Source of the DNA: Bacteroidales bacterium
GTDB taxonomy: Bacteria > Bacteroidota > Bacteroidia > Bacteroidales > Marinilabiliaceae
Assembly (NCBI GenBank): GCA_024401355.1
Contig: JAKSLF010000013.1
Span: 1 to 64,000, forward strand
Direction: 5' to 3'
Length of the DNA: 64,000 nucleotides
Below are positions 25,664 to 35,208 of the stretch, piece by piece. The translations under genes were made by a program, and so were the position numbers. Each line of letters begins with the position of its first letter. Position 1 is the stretch's first letter. The notes under the pieces were generated by a model, which worked only from the letters and a program-made list of their open reading frames with translations, ran no database searches and was not told where the DNA came from.

Positions 25664-26524
25664 ATGAGTATATTCAGCATCTTCAAGAAAGATGACACCT
25701 CTGATGCGGCATTGGAGCGCTTGAAGACACCGGATCAGGAGCACATGGTGCTTCGCACAGAGAAACTTGTCAAGATATATGGCTCGCGCCGTGTAGTAGA
25801 TGGTCCGTCGATACAGGTGCAGCAGGGAGAGATTGTCGGTCTGCTTGGTCCAAATGGAGCAGGAAAGACAACAACCTTCTACATGACAGTAGGACTTATC
25901 GAGCCTAATGAAGGTCATGTATATCTTGATGACAAAGAAATAACAGGTTATCCGGTATACAAGAGAGCCCAACTTGGTGTCGGCTATCTTGCTCAGGAGG
26001 CTTCGGTTTTCCGTACATTGTCAGTTGAAGACAATATACTTTCGGTATTGGAGATGACAAAATTTCCAAAAGACTACCAGAAGAAGCGAGTGGAGGAACT
26101 GATAGAAGAGTTTAGTCTTGGCCATATACGAAAGAGCAAAGGCATCCAGTTGTCGGGAGGAGAGAGACGTAGAACAGAGATAGCGCGTGCATTGGCCATC
26201 AATCCACGCTTTATAATGTTGGATGAGCCATTTGCGGGTGTCGACCCTATTGCCGTATACGATATTCAGAAGATAGTGTCGAAGCTAAAAGAGAAGAACA
26301 TCGGAGTATTGATATCGGACCATAACGTAGGTGAGACATTGGCAATATGCGACCGTGGATATATACAGGTAAGTGGAAAGATGTTCAGATCGGGAACAGC
26401 AGAGGAACTTGCCGGTGATGCGGAGGTAAGGCGTGTATATCTTGGCAGTGACTTCGTGCTTAGAAGACGAAACTTCGACGAACTTGATTCGGAGATGGGA
26501 AAGAGGAAAACAGCAAACAATTAA
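25664..26524 (+). CDS. lptB: Lipopolysaccharide export ATP-binding protein LptB
   Basis: Cytoplasmic ATPase of the Lpt machine (LptB2FG) that extracts LPS from the inner membrane and drives it to the surface. A 286-aa protein: an N-terminal extension of about 28 residues, Walker [10 protein letters not shown] (62-70), Q-loop YLAQEASVF, signature [14 protein letters not shown], Walker [14 protein letters not shown], and the switch region [19 protein letters not shown]. The [10 protein letters not shown] and LSVEDNIL segments are those of LptB rather than general exporters. It lies between prfB and hisB with gaps of 11 and 3 bp. Confidence 0.93.
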   Translation: MSIFSIFKKDDTSDAALERLKTPDQEHMVLRTEKLVKIYGSRRVVDGPSIQVQQGEIVGLLGPNGAGKTTTFYMTVGLIEPNEGHVYLDDKEITGYPVYKRAQLGVGYLAQEASVFRTLSVEDNILSVLEMTKFPKDYQKKRVEELIEEFSLGHIRKSKGIQLSGGERRRTEIARALAINPRFIMLDEPFAGVDPIAVYDIQKIVSKLKEKNIGVLISDHNVGETLAICDRGYIQVSGKMFRSGTAEELAGDAEVRRVYLGSDFVLRRRNFDELDSEMGKRKTANN

Positions 26525-26527
26525 CAG

Positions 26528-27631
26528 ATGAAAAGAGCATTATTTATAGATAGAGACGGCACACTGATAGTTGAGCCTCCAGTAACATATCAAGTAGACA
26601 CACTCGAACAGTTGGAATTCATTCCTGGAGTGTTGAGAAACATGTATTTTATACAGAAGAACCTTGATTTTGAACTTGTGATAGTTACTAATCAGGATGG
26701 TTTGGGGACACCAGTCTATCCTCAGGAGCACTTTGACAATGTTCAGAAAAAAATGTTGCAAGTGTTTAGTGGGGAGGAAATACATTTCAGTGATATATTA
26801 GTAGATACATCATTCCCTGAAGACAACAAGCCTACACGTAAGCCTGGTACAGCACTTTTGTCAAAGTATATGACGGGTGAATATGACCTTGCAAACAGTT
26901 ATGTCATAGGAGACAGGATGACAGACATGCAACTTGCACAGAATCTTGGGTGTAAAGGTCTGATGTTGTCAGATGAAGAGTCGCCAGTTGGTATCGAGAA
27001 CTGTCGACGTTGTTCGTCGTGGGACCAGATAAGTGAGATATTGTTTGCTGGTGAGCGAACTGCGACTGTCAAGAGAACAACAAAAGAAACCGACATATTT
27101 GTAGAGATAAATTTGGACGGAACAGGCAAATGTGACATCAGCACAGGACTTGGATTCTTTGATCACATGCTGGAGCAGATAGGCAAGCATTCAGGATCGG
27201 ATTTGAACATCAGGGTAAAGGGTGACTTGAATGTAGATGAGCATCACACAATAGAAGATACAGCGATAGCATTGGGTGAGGCGATACTGAAAGCTCTTGG
27301 CAACAAGCGTGGAATAGAAAGATATGGATTCTGTCTGCCAATGGATGATTGTTTGTGTCAGGTGGCATTGGATTTCGGTGGTCGTCCATGGTTAGTGTAT
27401 GATGCAAAATTCACTCGAGAGAAAATAGGTGATATGCCAACAGAGATGTTTTTGCACTTCTTTAAAAGTTTGAGTGACGCCGCAAGGATGAACCTTAATA
27501 TCAAAGCAGAAGGTGAAAACGAACATCATAAGATAGAAGGCATATTCAAGGCTCTGGCTAAAAGCATAAAAATGGCCGTCAAGCGTGATATCTATAAATA
27601 TGAGTTGCCATCAACCAAAGGTATGCTATAA
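26528..27631 (+). CDS. hisB: Bifunctional histidinol-phosphatase / imidazoleglycerol-phosphate dehydratase
   Basis: Catalyses steps 6 and 8 of histidine synthesis. A 367-aa fusion. The N-terminal HAD phosphatase (about 1-165) has the nucleophile motif [14 protein letters not shown] and a VIGDRMTDM end. The C-terminal IGP dehydratase (about 175-367) has [37 protein letters not shown] and [21 protein letters not shown], with the manganese-binding histidines. It lies about 21 kb from hisC, directly after lptB (3 bp), although relatives commonly keep hisGDCB together. The next gene, a NUDIX hydrolase, overlaps its stop (TAATG). Confidence 0.96.
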   Translation: MKRALFIDRDGTLIVEPPVTYQVDTLEQLEFIPGVLRNMYFIQKNLDFELVIVTNQDGLGTPVYPQEHFDNVQKKMLQVFSGEEIHFSDILVDTSFPEDNKPTRKPGTALLSKYMTGEYDLANSYVIGDRMTDMQLAQNLGCKGLMLSDEESPVGIENCRRCSSWDQISEILFAGERTATVKRTTKETDIFVEINLDGTGKCDISTGLGFFDHMLEQIGKHSGSDLNIRVKGDLNVDEHHTIEDTAIALGEAILKALGNKRGIERYGFCLPMDDCLCQVALDFGGRPWLVYDAKFTREKIGDMPTEMFLHFFKSLSDAARMNLNIKAEGENEHHKIEGIFKALAKSIKMAVKRDIYKYELPSTKGML

Positions 27632-28233
27632 TGAAAAAAGTATATTTTGGAGACAGATATATTGTTATTGCAAGTGAGCCATCAGACACACTGCTGAACT
27701 ATAATTATGGTGGTGTGACAGGTGATTTGTGGGATTTTGTAGAAGAATTTGTCTCGACAGAAACTATGCCTGATGCGTGTATCTGTTTAGGTGATGAGGA
27801 GACCATTTGGAAGGATTTTTCTGGTTTGTTTCGCAATATTGATGCAGCAGGTGGTCTAATAAAGAATGGCAATAATGAATACCTTGTGATTGACCGTCGT
27901 GGGTATATAGACTTGCCGAAAGGGAAAAAAGAACAAGGCGAAACCAACGAGCAGAACGCTCTTCGTGAGGTGAATGAGGAGACAGGAGTTGAGAACGTAA
28001 GAATAACATCACATCTTGTTGATACATATCATACTTATTTGATTGGTGAGGAACGAGTGCTGAAATGTACCCATTGGTATAATATGGAAGTTGATGGATC
28101 TCCTGCGCTTATTCCTCAGACAGAAGAAGACATCGTTGTTGCCAAGTGGGTATCAAAGGAAGAGTTGAAACAACTGTCATCTAAAACATACGCATCATTG
28201 CGTGATGTGTTTAATAATGCGGTAGAAGAATAG
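27631..28233 (+). CDS. NUDIX hydrolase
   Basis: A 200-aa protein. The NUDIX box is complete: G98, then E104, R112-E113, E116-E117 and G119, in the stretch from LPKGKKEQGE to REVNEETGV. Such enzymes cleave nucleoside diphosphates linked to another group; the substrate is not determined, though short NUDIX proteins of this size in Bacteroidetes are often annotated as Ap4A- or ADP-ribose-like hydrolases. The first 80 residues form a separate alpha/beta region. Start and hisB stop overlap by one base, so translation is probably coupled. Confidence 0.88.
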   Translation: MKKVYFGDRYIVIASEPSDTLLNYNYGGVTGDLWDFVEEFVSTETMPDACICLGDEETIWKDFSGLFRNIDAAGGLIKNGNNEYLVIDRRGYIDLPKGKKEQGETNEQNALREVNEETGVENVRITSHLVDTYHTYLIGEERVLKCTHWYNMEVDGSPALIPQTEEDIVVAKWVSKEELKQLSSKTYASLRDVFNNAVEE

Positions 28234-28249
28234 ATTATTTTCACTTGAT

Positions 28250-28924
28250 ATGAAGATTACAATTGCTGATTTCAAACGTCTTGTAGTTGATGACTATAAG
28301 ACCATTGTCAGGAGCCGACGTCTTGTTACAGAGATGCATTCTGACAATAGAGATGACATCATCCTAAATTGTGATCTTGCCCAGATAGTATTATCCAAAT
28401 TTATAGGTGAGAAAGATATATTTATTTCATCTAAAATAAATATAGCTTATAATTTGGCAAAAGGGAAGCCAGAGATGGCAAAGAACTTGATGTCATATAC
28501 TGATATATTTGCAGAAGTGAACAACATAGATGTGCCAAACATAATCGTATACGCTACATCGGACATTTCATTTGACTTCGCATATCAGATAATACGCAAG
28601 AAACTGCCATTGTTATATGTCATATATAATGTGGGGAATGCTGAGACAACTGCTTCGAATAGTGATATATTGAAAATGTTAGGTGGATTTACATCGTTAT
28701 ATAAAGAGAGGGTTAGTACTGTTTCGATTAGAGGTGGTGATTATGCATCATTGTTTGGAACACTAGAAAAGCAGATAGACTATACCAGACGATATCGATG
28801 TCCATCAATTGCAATAATAGATAAATGCGAAGACTGCATAGGAGAATTTTCAGATTGGATAACGGAAAAAGGACTTGCAGAAGAAGATGAGCTCAACGCC
28901 TACTATCAACAACAGCTAAAGTGA
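28250..28924 (+). CDS. Hypothetical protein, degenerate E1-alpha (TPP dehydrogenase)-like
   Basis: A 224-aa protein, 17 bp after the NUDIX gene. By eye its layout follows the alpha subunit of 2-oxoacid dehydrogenases: an N-terminal YKTIVRSRRLVTEM helix, IFISSKINIAYNLAKGKPEMA, a central IIVYATSDISFDFAYQIIRKKLPLLYVIYN at the place of the 'GDG...N.A..LPv.fvv.N' TPP site, SIRGGDYASLFGTLEKQIDYTRRYRCPSIAIID near the 'DGnD...a...aR.g.gP.lie' region, and FSDW near the usual HS.sDd. The GDG motif is replaced by TSD and it is shorter (about 330 expected), so it is probably not catalytic. The relation is suggestive only. Its 3' end overlaps comF by 32 bp, tail to tail. Confidence 0.4.
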   Translation: MKITIADFKRLVVDDYKTIVRSRRLVTEMHSDNRDDIILNCDLAQIVLSKFIGEKDIFISSKINIAYNLAKGKPEMAKNLMSYTDIFAEVNNIDVPNIIVYATSDISFDFAYQIIRKKLPLLYVIYNVGNAETTASNSDILKMLGGFTSLYKERVSTVSIRGGDYASLFGTLEKQIDYTRRYRCPSIAIIDKCEDCIGEFSDWITEKGLAEEDELNAYYQQQLK

Positions 28925-29627
28925 CCACTCCGATACGCACGTATGGTATTTTTGCCAGTGCTTTGTAGCATACCTCAATAGTAGAGCCTGTAGTCAGAAC
29001 ATCATCAACAATCAACAGTCTTGCACCTGCATGTCTCTCTGGGGATTCGCATACATAGGTGTCTTGAATATCCGTCCATCTGTCAAACCTATTTTTCTTG
29101 GTTTGGGACTGTCCAACTTTAATGCGGAAGAGAATATCTTCTCTTACCATCATTCCTGTAATTTCGCTTATGCCTTTGGCTATTTCGGCAGTCTGGTTGT
29201 AGCCTCTTTGTCTTATTTTTTGAGGGTGAAGAGGTATCGGAATCAAGAAATCATAGTCCTTATGAAATCCACTTTGCAACATCATTAGTCCTAGTTGCCT
29301 TCCCATGAGTTGTGCTACATCTTTCCTCCCATGGTATTTGAAAGCATGGATTATTAATCTCAATCGCTCTCCTCTGCGGAAATAATACCCTGAGAAAGCA
29401 GAATATATCATGGTCAATCCCCAAAACTTTTGTTCTACGAAATTACCTCGTTGTGATTCGAAGCCAGTTCGTGGTAGTTCCTTTATACAATTTAAACAAA
29501 CATAGTCATTGTCGTTGGCCTCAAGCATATTGCCACATATTTGACATCTTGAGGGATAGACCAAATGAGCCAATCCGGATAGCATTTCAGGAAAGGATGG
29601 GATTTTTATATATTGAAACAAGGACAT
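28893..29627 (-). CDS. ComF-family phosphoribosyltransferase-like protein
   Basis: A 244-aa protein with a zinc-ribbon-like pair near the N-terminus (C28-x2-C31, C44-x2-C47) and a phosphoribosyltransferase core ending in the PRPP loop LLIVDDVLTTGST. IPIPLHPQKIRQRGYNQTAEIAKG and RFDRWTDIQDTYVC are family hallmarks. ComF proteins act in DNA uptake in naturally competent bacteria, and the family is widespread in non-competent species. It converges on and overlaps the upstream plus-strand gene by 32 bp. It is followed, upstream on the same strand, by the NatAB genes. Confidence 0.9.
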   Translation of the reverse strand: MSLFQYIKIPSFPEMLSGLAHLVYPSRCQICGNMLEANDNDYVCLNCIKELPRTGFESQRGNFVEQKFWGLTMIYSAFSGYYFRRGERLRLIIHAFKYHGRKDVAQLMGRQLGLMMLQSGFHKDYDFLIPIPLHPQKIRQRGYNQTAEIAKGISEITGMMVREDILFRIKVGQSQTKKNRFDRWTDIQDTYVCESPERHAGARLLIVDDVLTTGSTIEVCYKALAKIPYVRIGVVTLAVVDSRR

Positions 29628-29637
29628 GGTCTGAAAA

Positions 29638-30939
29638 TCAGTTAGCTAGTTTTACCCACTTCCACAATTCTTTTAAAGTCACCTTTTTTCCATGCATAAG
29701 TATTCCTACACGATAAATCCTGGCCGATACCCATGTCGTAGCAATGAATGACAGGATGAGTACGGTAATAGACGTGTATATTTGCCATAAAGAAACATTA
29801 AAAGGTAGTCTGGCTATCATTACAAATGGTGAAGAAAATGGGAAAATAGACGCAAAAACTGTAACAGGTCCATGAGGGTCGTGTACAGCATACATTGCAA
29901 GATATAGTGAAGTAATGATGAGTATGTTAATAGGCATGCTTAGCATTTGTCCATCGGTATTCGAATCAGCGGAAGCACCTATACATGCATAAAGGCTTGC
30001 GTAGAGAAGATATCCGCCTATGTAATAAGATACAAATAAAGTCAAAACGCCTACAATATCAATAGAACGTAGTGCGGAAATAATTTCCATAGCCAATTCG
30101 GACGTTACATCCTGACTCATGTCGGCAGTAACAGATGCATCTGGAGTTGGCATTATAATGCTGGTGCATATCATAATACCAGTTCCAACGACTGCCCAGA
30201 TAGCAATTTGAGTGAGAGTCATCAATGCAATGCCAATAATTTTTCCCATCATGAGGTCGAATGGCTTTACTGACGAGACAAGTATCTCGATAATCTTGTT
30301 TGTTTTCTCCTCCATCACGCTATTCATCACCATAGTTCCGCTGATGAGAACAGTCATATAGATAAGCATCATTGAGATTATTGAAATGAATTCTGTTATG
30401 AACGGTGATGATTCGCCATCAATTCCATTCTCGCTGATTGTTATATTTGATATATCTGTTTTATCATTGAGATGTGCAATGAGTGAATCTGCTTCTGGAA
30501 AATCATTACGCAATTTGTCAGTCAACTGCTGGCGGTATTCATTACGAATATCATTTCTAATCTTTGTACATGCATCGGTAGTTAGAGATGATGAAGAACA
30601 TAGCTTAACATTTCCCTTTTTGTTTGGTGTGCCATTGATTAAAAGATATGCGTCATAGCCGCAATTGATATAAATGTGTCGGATAGAATCCTCGTCAATA
30701 TCATTAGGGAAAGGAGTGTAGTGGACAATATCGTTGCTTTGTAGTGCATGTATGTATTGGTCTGTTCTGTCTGCTACGGCTACGTTATATGTAGTCTGAC
30801 TGCCAACAGAGGTCAGCAAGATAGGGAGAATCATCATGATTATCATACTGAAAGGAACCAGAAGTGAAATCACAATGAAGCTCTTTTTCTTGACTCGAGT
30901 CAGGTATTCTCTTTGAATAACTAAAAATAGATTGTTCAT
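29638..30939 (-). CDS. ABC-2 type permease (NatB-like)
   Basis: A 433-aa membrane protein. One membrane segment lies near the N-terminus (KKKSFIVISLLVPFSMIIMMILPILL), followed by a large extracytoplasmic loop (about 55-180) and five or six more segments beginning at ISIIMSMLIYMTVLISGTMVM-type residues. VMEEKTNKIIEILVSSVKPFDLMMGKIIG is the hallmark of ABC-2 permeases of the NatB/YhaP type. It pairs with the ATPase encoded immediately upstream (6 bp). Known members export Na+ or antibiotics; the substrate here is unknown. Confidence 0.9.
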   Translation of the reverse strand: MNNLFLVIQREYLTRVKKKSFIVISLLVPFSMIIMMILPILLTSVGSQTTYNVAVADRTDQYIHALQSNDIVHYTPFPNDIDEDSIRHIYINCGYDAYLLINGTPNKKGNVKLCSSSSLTTDACTKIRNDIRNEYRQQLTDKLRNDFPEADSLIAHLNDKTDISNITISENGIDGESSPFITEFISIISMMLIYMTVLISGTMVMNSVMEEKTNKIIEILVSSVKPFDLMMGKIIGIALMTLTQIAIWAVVGTGIMICTSIIMPTPDASVTADMSQDVTSELAMEIISALRSIDIVGVLTLFVSYYIGGYLLYASLYACIGASADSNTDGQMLSMPINILIITSLYLAMYAVHDPHGPVTVFASIFPFSSPFVMIARLPFNVSLWQIYTSITVLILSFIATTWVSARIYRVGILMHGKKVTLKELWKWVKLAN

Positions 30940-30945
30940 AATGGT

Positions 30946-31881
30946 TTATTTGGATGGTGTATTTGTGATGTTATTGTCGTTTACAGCGGTCAAGAAAATA
31001 TCATTCATTGATGGTAATTTTTCGTTTATACCGACAAGTTCTATATGGTTGATAAGAAACCGAATGAGATCGTTGGTACTCATTGGAGTTTTCATTTTGA
31101 CGGTTGCAGAATTTATATCATGCGATGATGACAAGTCGGCTAAAACAATAGGATTGTCATCAGAATAGAGAAAGTCTGGTGAACCCTTGAAAGTTATATT
31201 GAACTCATTCTCCTTGAATTGTTGTTTGACATCCCATACAGTGCCACTTAGAATGACATGAGACTTGTTGACAAGAGAAATAGAGTCGCATATCTCTTCT
31301 ACAGAAGCCATGTTGTGAGTTGAGAAAAGAATGGTAGCGCCATTGTCCCGCAGGTTGAGAATCTCTTTTTTTAGTAGGTTGGCATTTATAGGGTCGAAGC
31401 CGCTGAAAGGCTCGTCGAATATCAGAAGTTTCGGTTCATGAAGAACAGTTATAATAAACTGTATCTTCTGCTGCATACCTTTTGATAATTCATCGACTTT
31501 CTTGTCCCACCATTCGGTGATCTCGAACTTTTCAAACCAGTCCATTAGTCTTGACTTGGCGTCATTCTTTGAGATGCCTTTAAGCTGTGCAAAGAAGATA
31601 GCCTGTTCGCCCACCTTCATCTTTTTATATAGTCCACGCTCTTCTGGGAGGTATCCTATATTGGAAATATCATTGGGACATAGTTTGTGCCCATTGAAAA
31701 ACACCTCTCCGCTATCAGGTTGGGTTATTTGGTTTACTATGCGGATAAATGTAGTTTTCCCGGCTCCGTTAGGACCTAAAAGACCATAAATAGCACCTTC
31801 TTCGACAGATATATTGAAATTGTCGAGAGCTCTGTGGTTATAATAGTCTTTTATAATGTTATGTGCTTCTAGAAATGCCAT
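30946..31881 (-). CDS. ABC transporter ATP-binding protein (NatA-like)
   Basis: A 311-aa protein: Walker [10 protein letters not shown] (36-44), signature LSKGMQQKIQFI (the LSKG variant usual for NatA-type exporters), Walker B LLIFDEPFSGFDP and the H-loop STHNM. The C-terminal about 90 residues form the extra domain seen in exporter ATPases. It forms one unit with the permease that follows. The gene lies 22 bp downstream of the SpoIIE phosphatase gene, so it could be read from the same transcript. Confidence 0.92.
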   Translation of the reverse strand: MAFLEAHNIIKDYYNHRALDNFNISVEEGAIYGLLGPNGAGKTTFIRIVNQITQPDSGEVFFNGHKLCPNDISNIGYLPEERGLYKKMKVGEQAIFFAQLKGISKNDAKSRLMDWFEKFEITEWWDKKVDELSKGMQQKIQFIITVLHEPKLLIFDEPFSGFDPINANLLKKEILNLRDNGATILFSTHNMASVEEICDSISLVNKSHVILSGTVWDVKQQFKENEFNITFKGSPDFLYSDDNPIVLADLSSSHDINSATVKMKTPMSTNDLIRFLINHIELVGINEKLPSMNDIFLTAVNDNNITNTPSK

Positions 31882-31903
31882 ATTGGGGTGAAAAATTCAA
31901 ATG

Positions 31904-34900
31904 TTATATTTTGATACCCATGACTATAACGTCATCAATTTGTTCCCAGTTGCCCTTCCAGCGCTTAAATTCAGCTTCAAGCTTTTTCTTCTGGTCTTCC
32001 ATTGGTTCATTGACAATTTCCTCGAGGAAGCGCTTGAGAGCTCCTGCTGTATATGGTGGACGTCCTGGAGATGATGAGCCATCGAACTGGCTAGAGAAAC
32101 CGTCAGAAGAGAAATATAGTGTATCTCCCTTTCGAAGTTGTGTGATAGTTTCGGTAAACTCGTTGCTGTTTCGATGTTCACCAACACCGCGGCGTGTGCC
32201 ACGAATCTCGTTCATTTTGCCCTTGCTGAAGACATATATAGGTCGGCGTGCTGCCGCAGAAACAGCCTCGAGAGTATCGAAGTTGATTTCAATTATCGAG
32301 CAATCCATACCATCTTGTGCTTCAACATTCTGATTCTTGTTGAGAGTAGCCTTGATTTCCTTATCAAGTTTCTCGAGCAATGCGGCTGGGCGTCGGCTTT
32401 CCTCGTCATGTGTCGCATCATTGAGGAGGGCCGCACAAATCATGGACATGAAGGCACCCGGTACACCATGGCCAGTACAATCGCCGCAGCAAATGAGAAT
32501 CTTGTTGTCGTACTTGCTATACCAGTAGAAGTCTCCACTAACAACATCACGTGGCATGAACAGAATGAATGAATCTGCAAAAGGATAGTCCTGAAGGCTG
32601 TCGATAGGAGGAAGAATAGCCGTCTGTATACGCTTAGCATAGTTGATACTATCCATGATATCGTTATTCTTCTTTTCTATTTCGCCTTTCTGTTCGCGTA
32701 ATGTTATGGTTTGTCTGTCGACTTCGTCCTCAAGCTCCTTCTGTCTTTCGCGGAGTTTCTTTTCTCTCCATTTGGTTATAATTCGTACAATTACGAATAT
32801 GAGCATAAGTAATAATAGAGGGAAGAATATAGACTTCCAGAAAGGTGCATCAATATGAATCTTTATCTGGAGTGGCTTCTTGCTTACGATGCCATCACTA
32901 TTGAATGCACGTACGTGAAGAATATAGTCTCCATCAGGAAGGAAGTCGAACTCCTTATGGTTTTGAGTGCCCAGAGGCATCCATCTTTCGTTGTCATTGC
33001 CGTCCATCTGCAGCCAATATTCATATCTCACTTTTTGTGGGTCCTTCATACAGATACCTACAAAATCGAATTCGAACTTAGCGACATTGCCATCGTATGG
33101 ATAAGGCAAATCTATATCTTCACCAATAGAATGTTTACGTCCTGATATTGTAGCCTTAGTAAGGTTAATGATAGGAGCTACACTATTCCGTTTGTCAAAC
33201 TGTGAAATGTAGTGGACAACGCCAGAAGACGAAGAGAACCACAGGTCGCCAGTACCATCAGCTGTCACACCATTAAATTCCTGTCCGAGTCCGTTAGTGA
33301 GATTAAAAGCGCGAATATTTCCGGTGTTGAGATCGATACAGCTAAGACCAGGCTGATGACATACCCAAACGCGTTTGTTACCATCAATTGCGATGCCATA
33401 GCAATAATTCTTTTCGAGTCCATCGGCCACACTAATAGAAACGATAGAGTCATTGCTGGTACATATAACGCCATTGTTGACCGTAGCTAACCAAAATCTG
33501 TCTCGGTCATCTACAGCCATGCCTGCCACGTTGATAGGAACATCTGACAATCTGTGAGTTTCAAATTCTCCATCATTGGTAAACATGGTTATACCACTAT
33601 CCTTAGGACCAAACCATACTTGATTGTCGTTGTCGATGTATACGAAGTTGATGTTGTTGTGTGGAAGTCCATCCACTGTGGTGTAGCATCTGCTTTCACC
33701 GGAAGGAATGTCGTAGACAATAAATCCACCTTGACTTGCAATATAGAGTTTGTCATCAGAGATGGCCAATCCGTTGATCATTTCACTTGTGTGTGATGAT
33801 TCGTTGTAAGCCAAAGACGTGAAGTTTCTAGATTCACCCTTGCGGAAGAAAATACCAGAAGATTCAGTACCAACATACTGGACAGAACGTTTGTCATCGA
33901 AAGCGATGCTTGTTATTGATGTGCCGTTTGGTAGGCCCATAGTTGGGTCGAAGTACTCGAAATTGGCAATGCATTGCTTGTCCATCTTGATGAGACCTGT
34001 GTTTAAGCCCATCCATAGGTGTTTGTCGTCAACGGTAGCGGTTGTTATCTTGTTGCGCTGGAAACCTATTTCTGTCAAGTCATATTGAGCGAAGTAGTTA
34101 TTGACCCATGCTACAGCTCCACCACCATAAGTGCCGAACCAGAAGATGCCTTCACGATCGAGCATGATGCTTGATATGAAGTTGTTATCCATACCATTGC
34201 TTTCGTTGAGCGTGAGAGCTTCTGTATACTGCTGAGTTTCAGATGAGAACGTCCACTGACGAAGTCCTTGCCCCCATGTGCCTATGTACAGGTCACCATT
34301 GTCGGCCTCGAAGATAGTACGGATATCATAGGCGGTATTATCAGTTGAGCAAGTCTCGATACATCTGTCAAGTTTTGTCGCGCCCTTGTCAAGAGCATAT
34401 TTATATATCTCGCCATCCTCTGTGCCGATGAGGTAAGTCCCATCTTCGTGTGACTTTGTAATACAGTTTGTAGCAGAACTTGGCAGGTCTGCGATGTCTT
34501 CAGGGTCGCGGAGAGATCCGTCGACATTAAACTTGACAAGCATTGTGCCATCTGATGTGCCTACAAGGAGTGTCAGAGAGTTTACTGCCTTGACAGAGTA
34601 GTATATACGACGCCCGAATTTTTCGCGGTCGAAGTATGTCGTTACAGAATGGTCGGGAGCGATTTTTAGAATACCTTTGTTTTGCTCGACGGCCCAAATA
34701 TTGCCTTTGTCGTCGAGGCACATATCCTTGATAGGTGCAGATACATCATCGACATGAATCTTATGAAACTGGCTGTTAATGCTGTATGTGAACTGTCCAT
34801 TGCCATGTCCGCACCACAGACGTCCGTCTGTGTCGATGAGCATAGAGCTTACGAAACTGTCGGCAAGTGAGTCGCGTGTTGTGTAATTGGTGAACTTGAG

Positions 34901-35089
34901 GCCGTCGTACTTGGACAAGCCTTCGGCCATACCAATCCAGATGAAACCGTTTTTGTCCTGTGTGATGCTATAGACATAGTTCTGAGGCAAGCCAGAAACC
35001 ATGGTATATTTAGACAAGTTGAAATTCTGGGCATAAAGAGATCCTCCCCATGCGAATATCAACATTATAATTGCGAATATCTTTTTCAT
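31904..35089 (-). CDS. Two-component-propeller sensor fused to SpoIIE/PP2C phosphatase
   Basis: A 1061-aa protein. Signal peptide (MKKIFAIIMLIFAWGGSLYAQ), then two seven-bladed propellers made of Reg_prop repeats (about 25-660; repeated motifs such as GFIWIGMAEGLSKYDG, GLPQNYVYSI, IWFGTYGGG). A Y_Y_Y domain (about 690-765) and one membrane segment (about 768-790) come next, then a charged coiled coil (about 795-835) and a cytoplasmic PP2C domain (850-1061). Metal-binding residues are visible in SGDFYW (851-856) and GDCTGHG (869-875). The sensor half is that of hybrid two-component systems, with the kinase replaced by a Ser/Thr phosphatase. It is last in the T9SS-related gene set. Confidence 0.93.
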   Translation of the reverse strand: MKKIFAIIMLIFAWGGSLYAQNFNLSKYTMVSGLPQNYVYSITQDKNGFIWIGMAEGLSKYDGLKFTNYTTRDSLADSFVSSMLIDTDGRLWCGHGNGQFTYSINSQFHKIHVDDVSAPIKDMCLDDKGNIWAVEQNKGILKIAPDHSVTTYFDREKFGRRIYYSVKAVNSLTLLVGTSDGTMLVKFNVDGSLRDPEDIADLPSSATNCITKSHEDGTYLIGTEDGEIYKYALDKGATKLDRCIETCSTDNTAYDIRTIFEADNGDLYIGTWGQGLRQWTFSSETQQYTEALTLNESNGMDNNFISSIMLDREGIFWFGTYGGGAVAWVNNYFAQYDLTEIGFQRNKITTATVDDKHLWMGLNTGLIKMDKQCIANFEYFDPTMGLPNGTSITSIAFDDKRSVQYVGTESSGIFFRKGESRNFTSLAYNESSHTSEMINGLAISDDKLYIASQGGFIVYDIPSGESRCYTTVDGLPHNNINFVYIDNDNQVWFGPKDSGITMFTNDGEFETHRLSDVPINVAGMAVDDRDRFWLATVNNGVICTSNDSIVSISVADGLEKNYCYGIAIDGNKRVWVCHQPGLSCIDLNTGNIRAFNLTNGLGQEFNGVTADGTGDLWFSSSSGVVHYISQFDKRNSVAPIINLTKATISGRKHSIGEDIDLPYPYDGNVAKFEFDFVGICMKDPQKVRYEYWLQMDGNDNERWMPLGTQNHKEFDFLPDGDYILHVRAFNSDGIVSKKPLQIKIHIDAPFWKSIFFPLLLLMLIFVIVRIITKWREKKLRERQKELEDEVDRQTITLREQKGEIEKKNNDIMDSINYAKRIQTAILPPIDSLQDYPFADSFILFMPRDVVSGDFYWYSKYDNKILICCGDCTGHGVPGAFMSMICAALLNDATHDEESRRPAALLEKLDKEIKATLNKNQNVEAQDGMDCSIIEINFDTLEAVSAAARRPIYVFSKGKMNEIRGTRRGVGEHRNSNEFTETITQLRKGDTLYFSSDGFSSQFDGSSSPGRPPYTAGALKRFLEEIVNEPMEDQKKKLEAEFKRWKGNWEQIDDVIVMGIKI

Positions 35090-35164
35090 ATTATTGATAA
35101 TTCAAATGTCTCAAGACAACTCACTTTCAAAAACGGCAAAGGCGTTCGCTATGTAACGCATAAT

Positions 35165-35188
35165 GGGGGCCTGCCAAGGCAGGCTCCC
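35165..35188 (-). other. Stem-loop between the 324-aa gene and the SpoIIE gene
   Basis: GCCTGCC and GGCAGGC pair around a two-base loop, extended by GGG/CCC. It lies 20 bp after the 324-aa gene's stop on the minus strand. No T-run follows, so it may be an mRNA-stabilising or attenuating hairpin and not a simple terminator. Confidence 0.55.
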
Positions 35189-35208
35189 TATGGTTTGTAA
35201 TTACTGTA

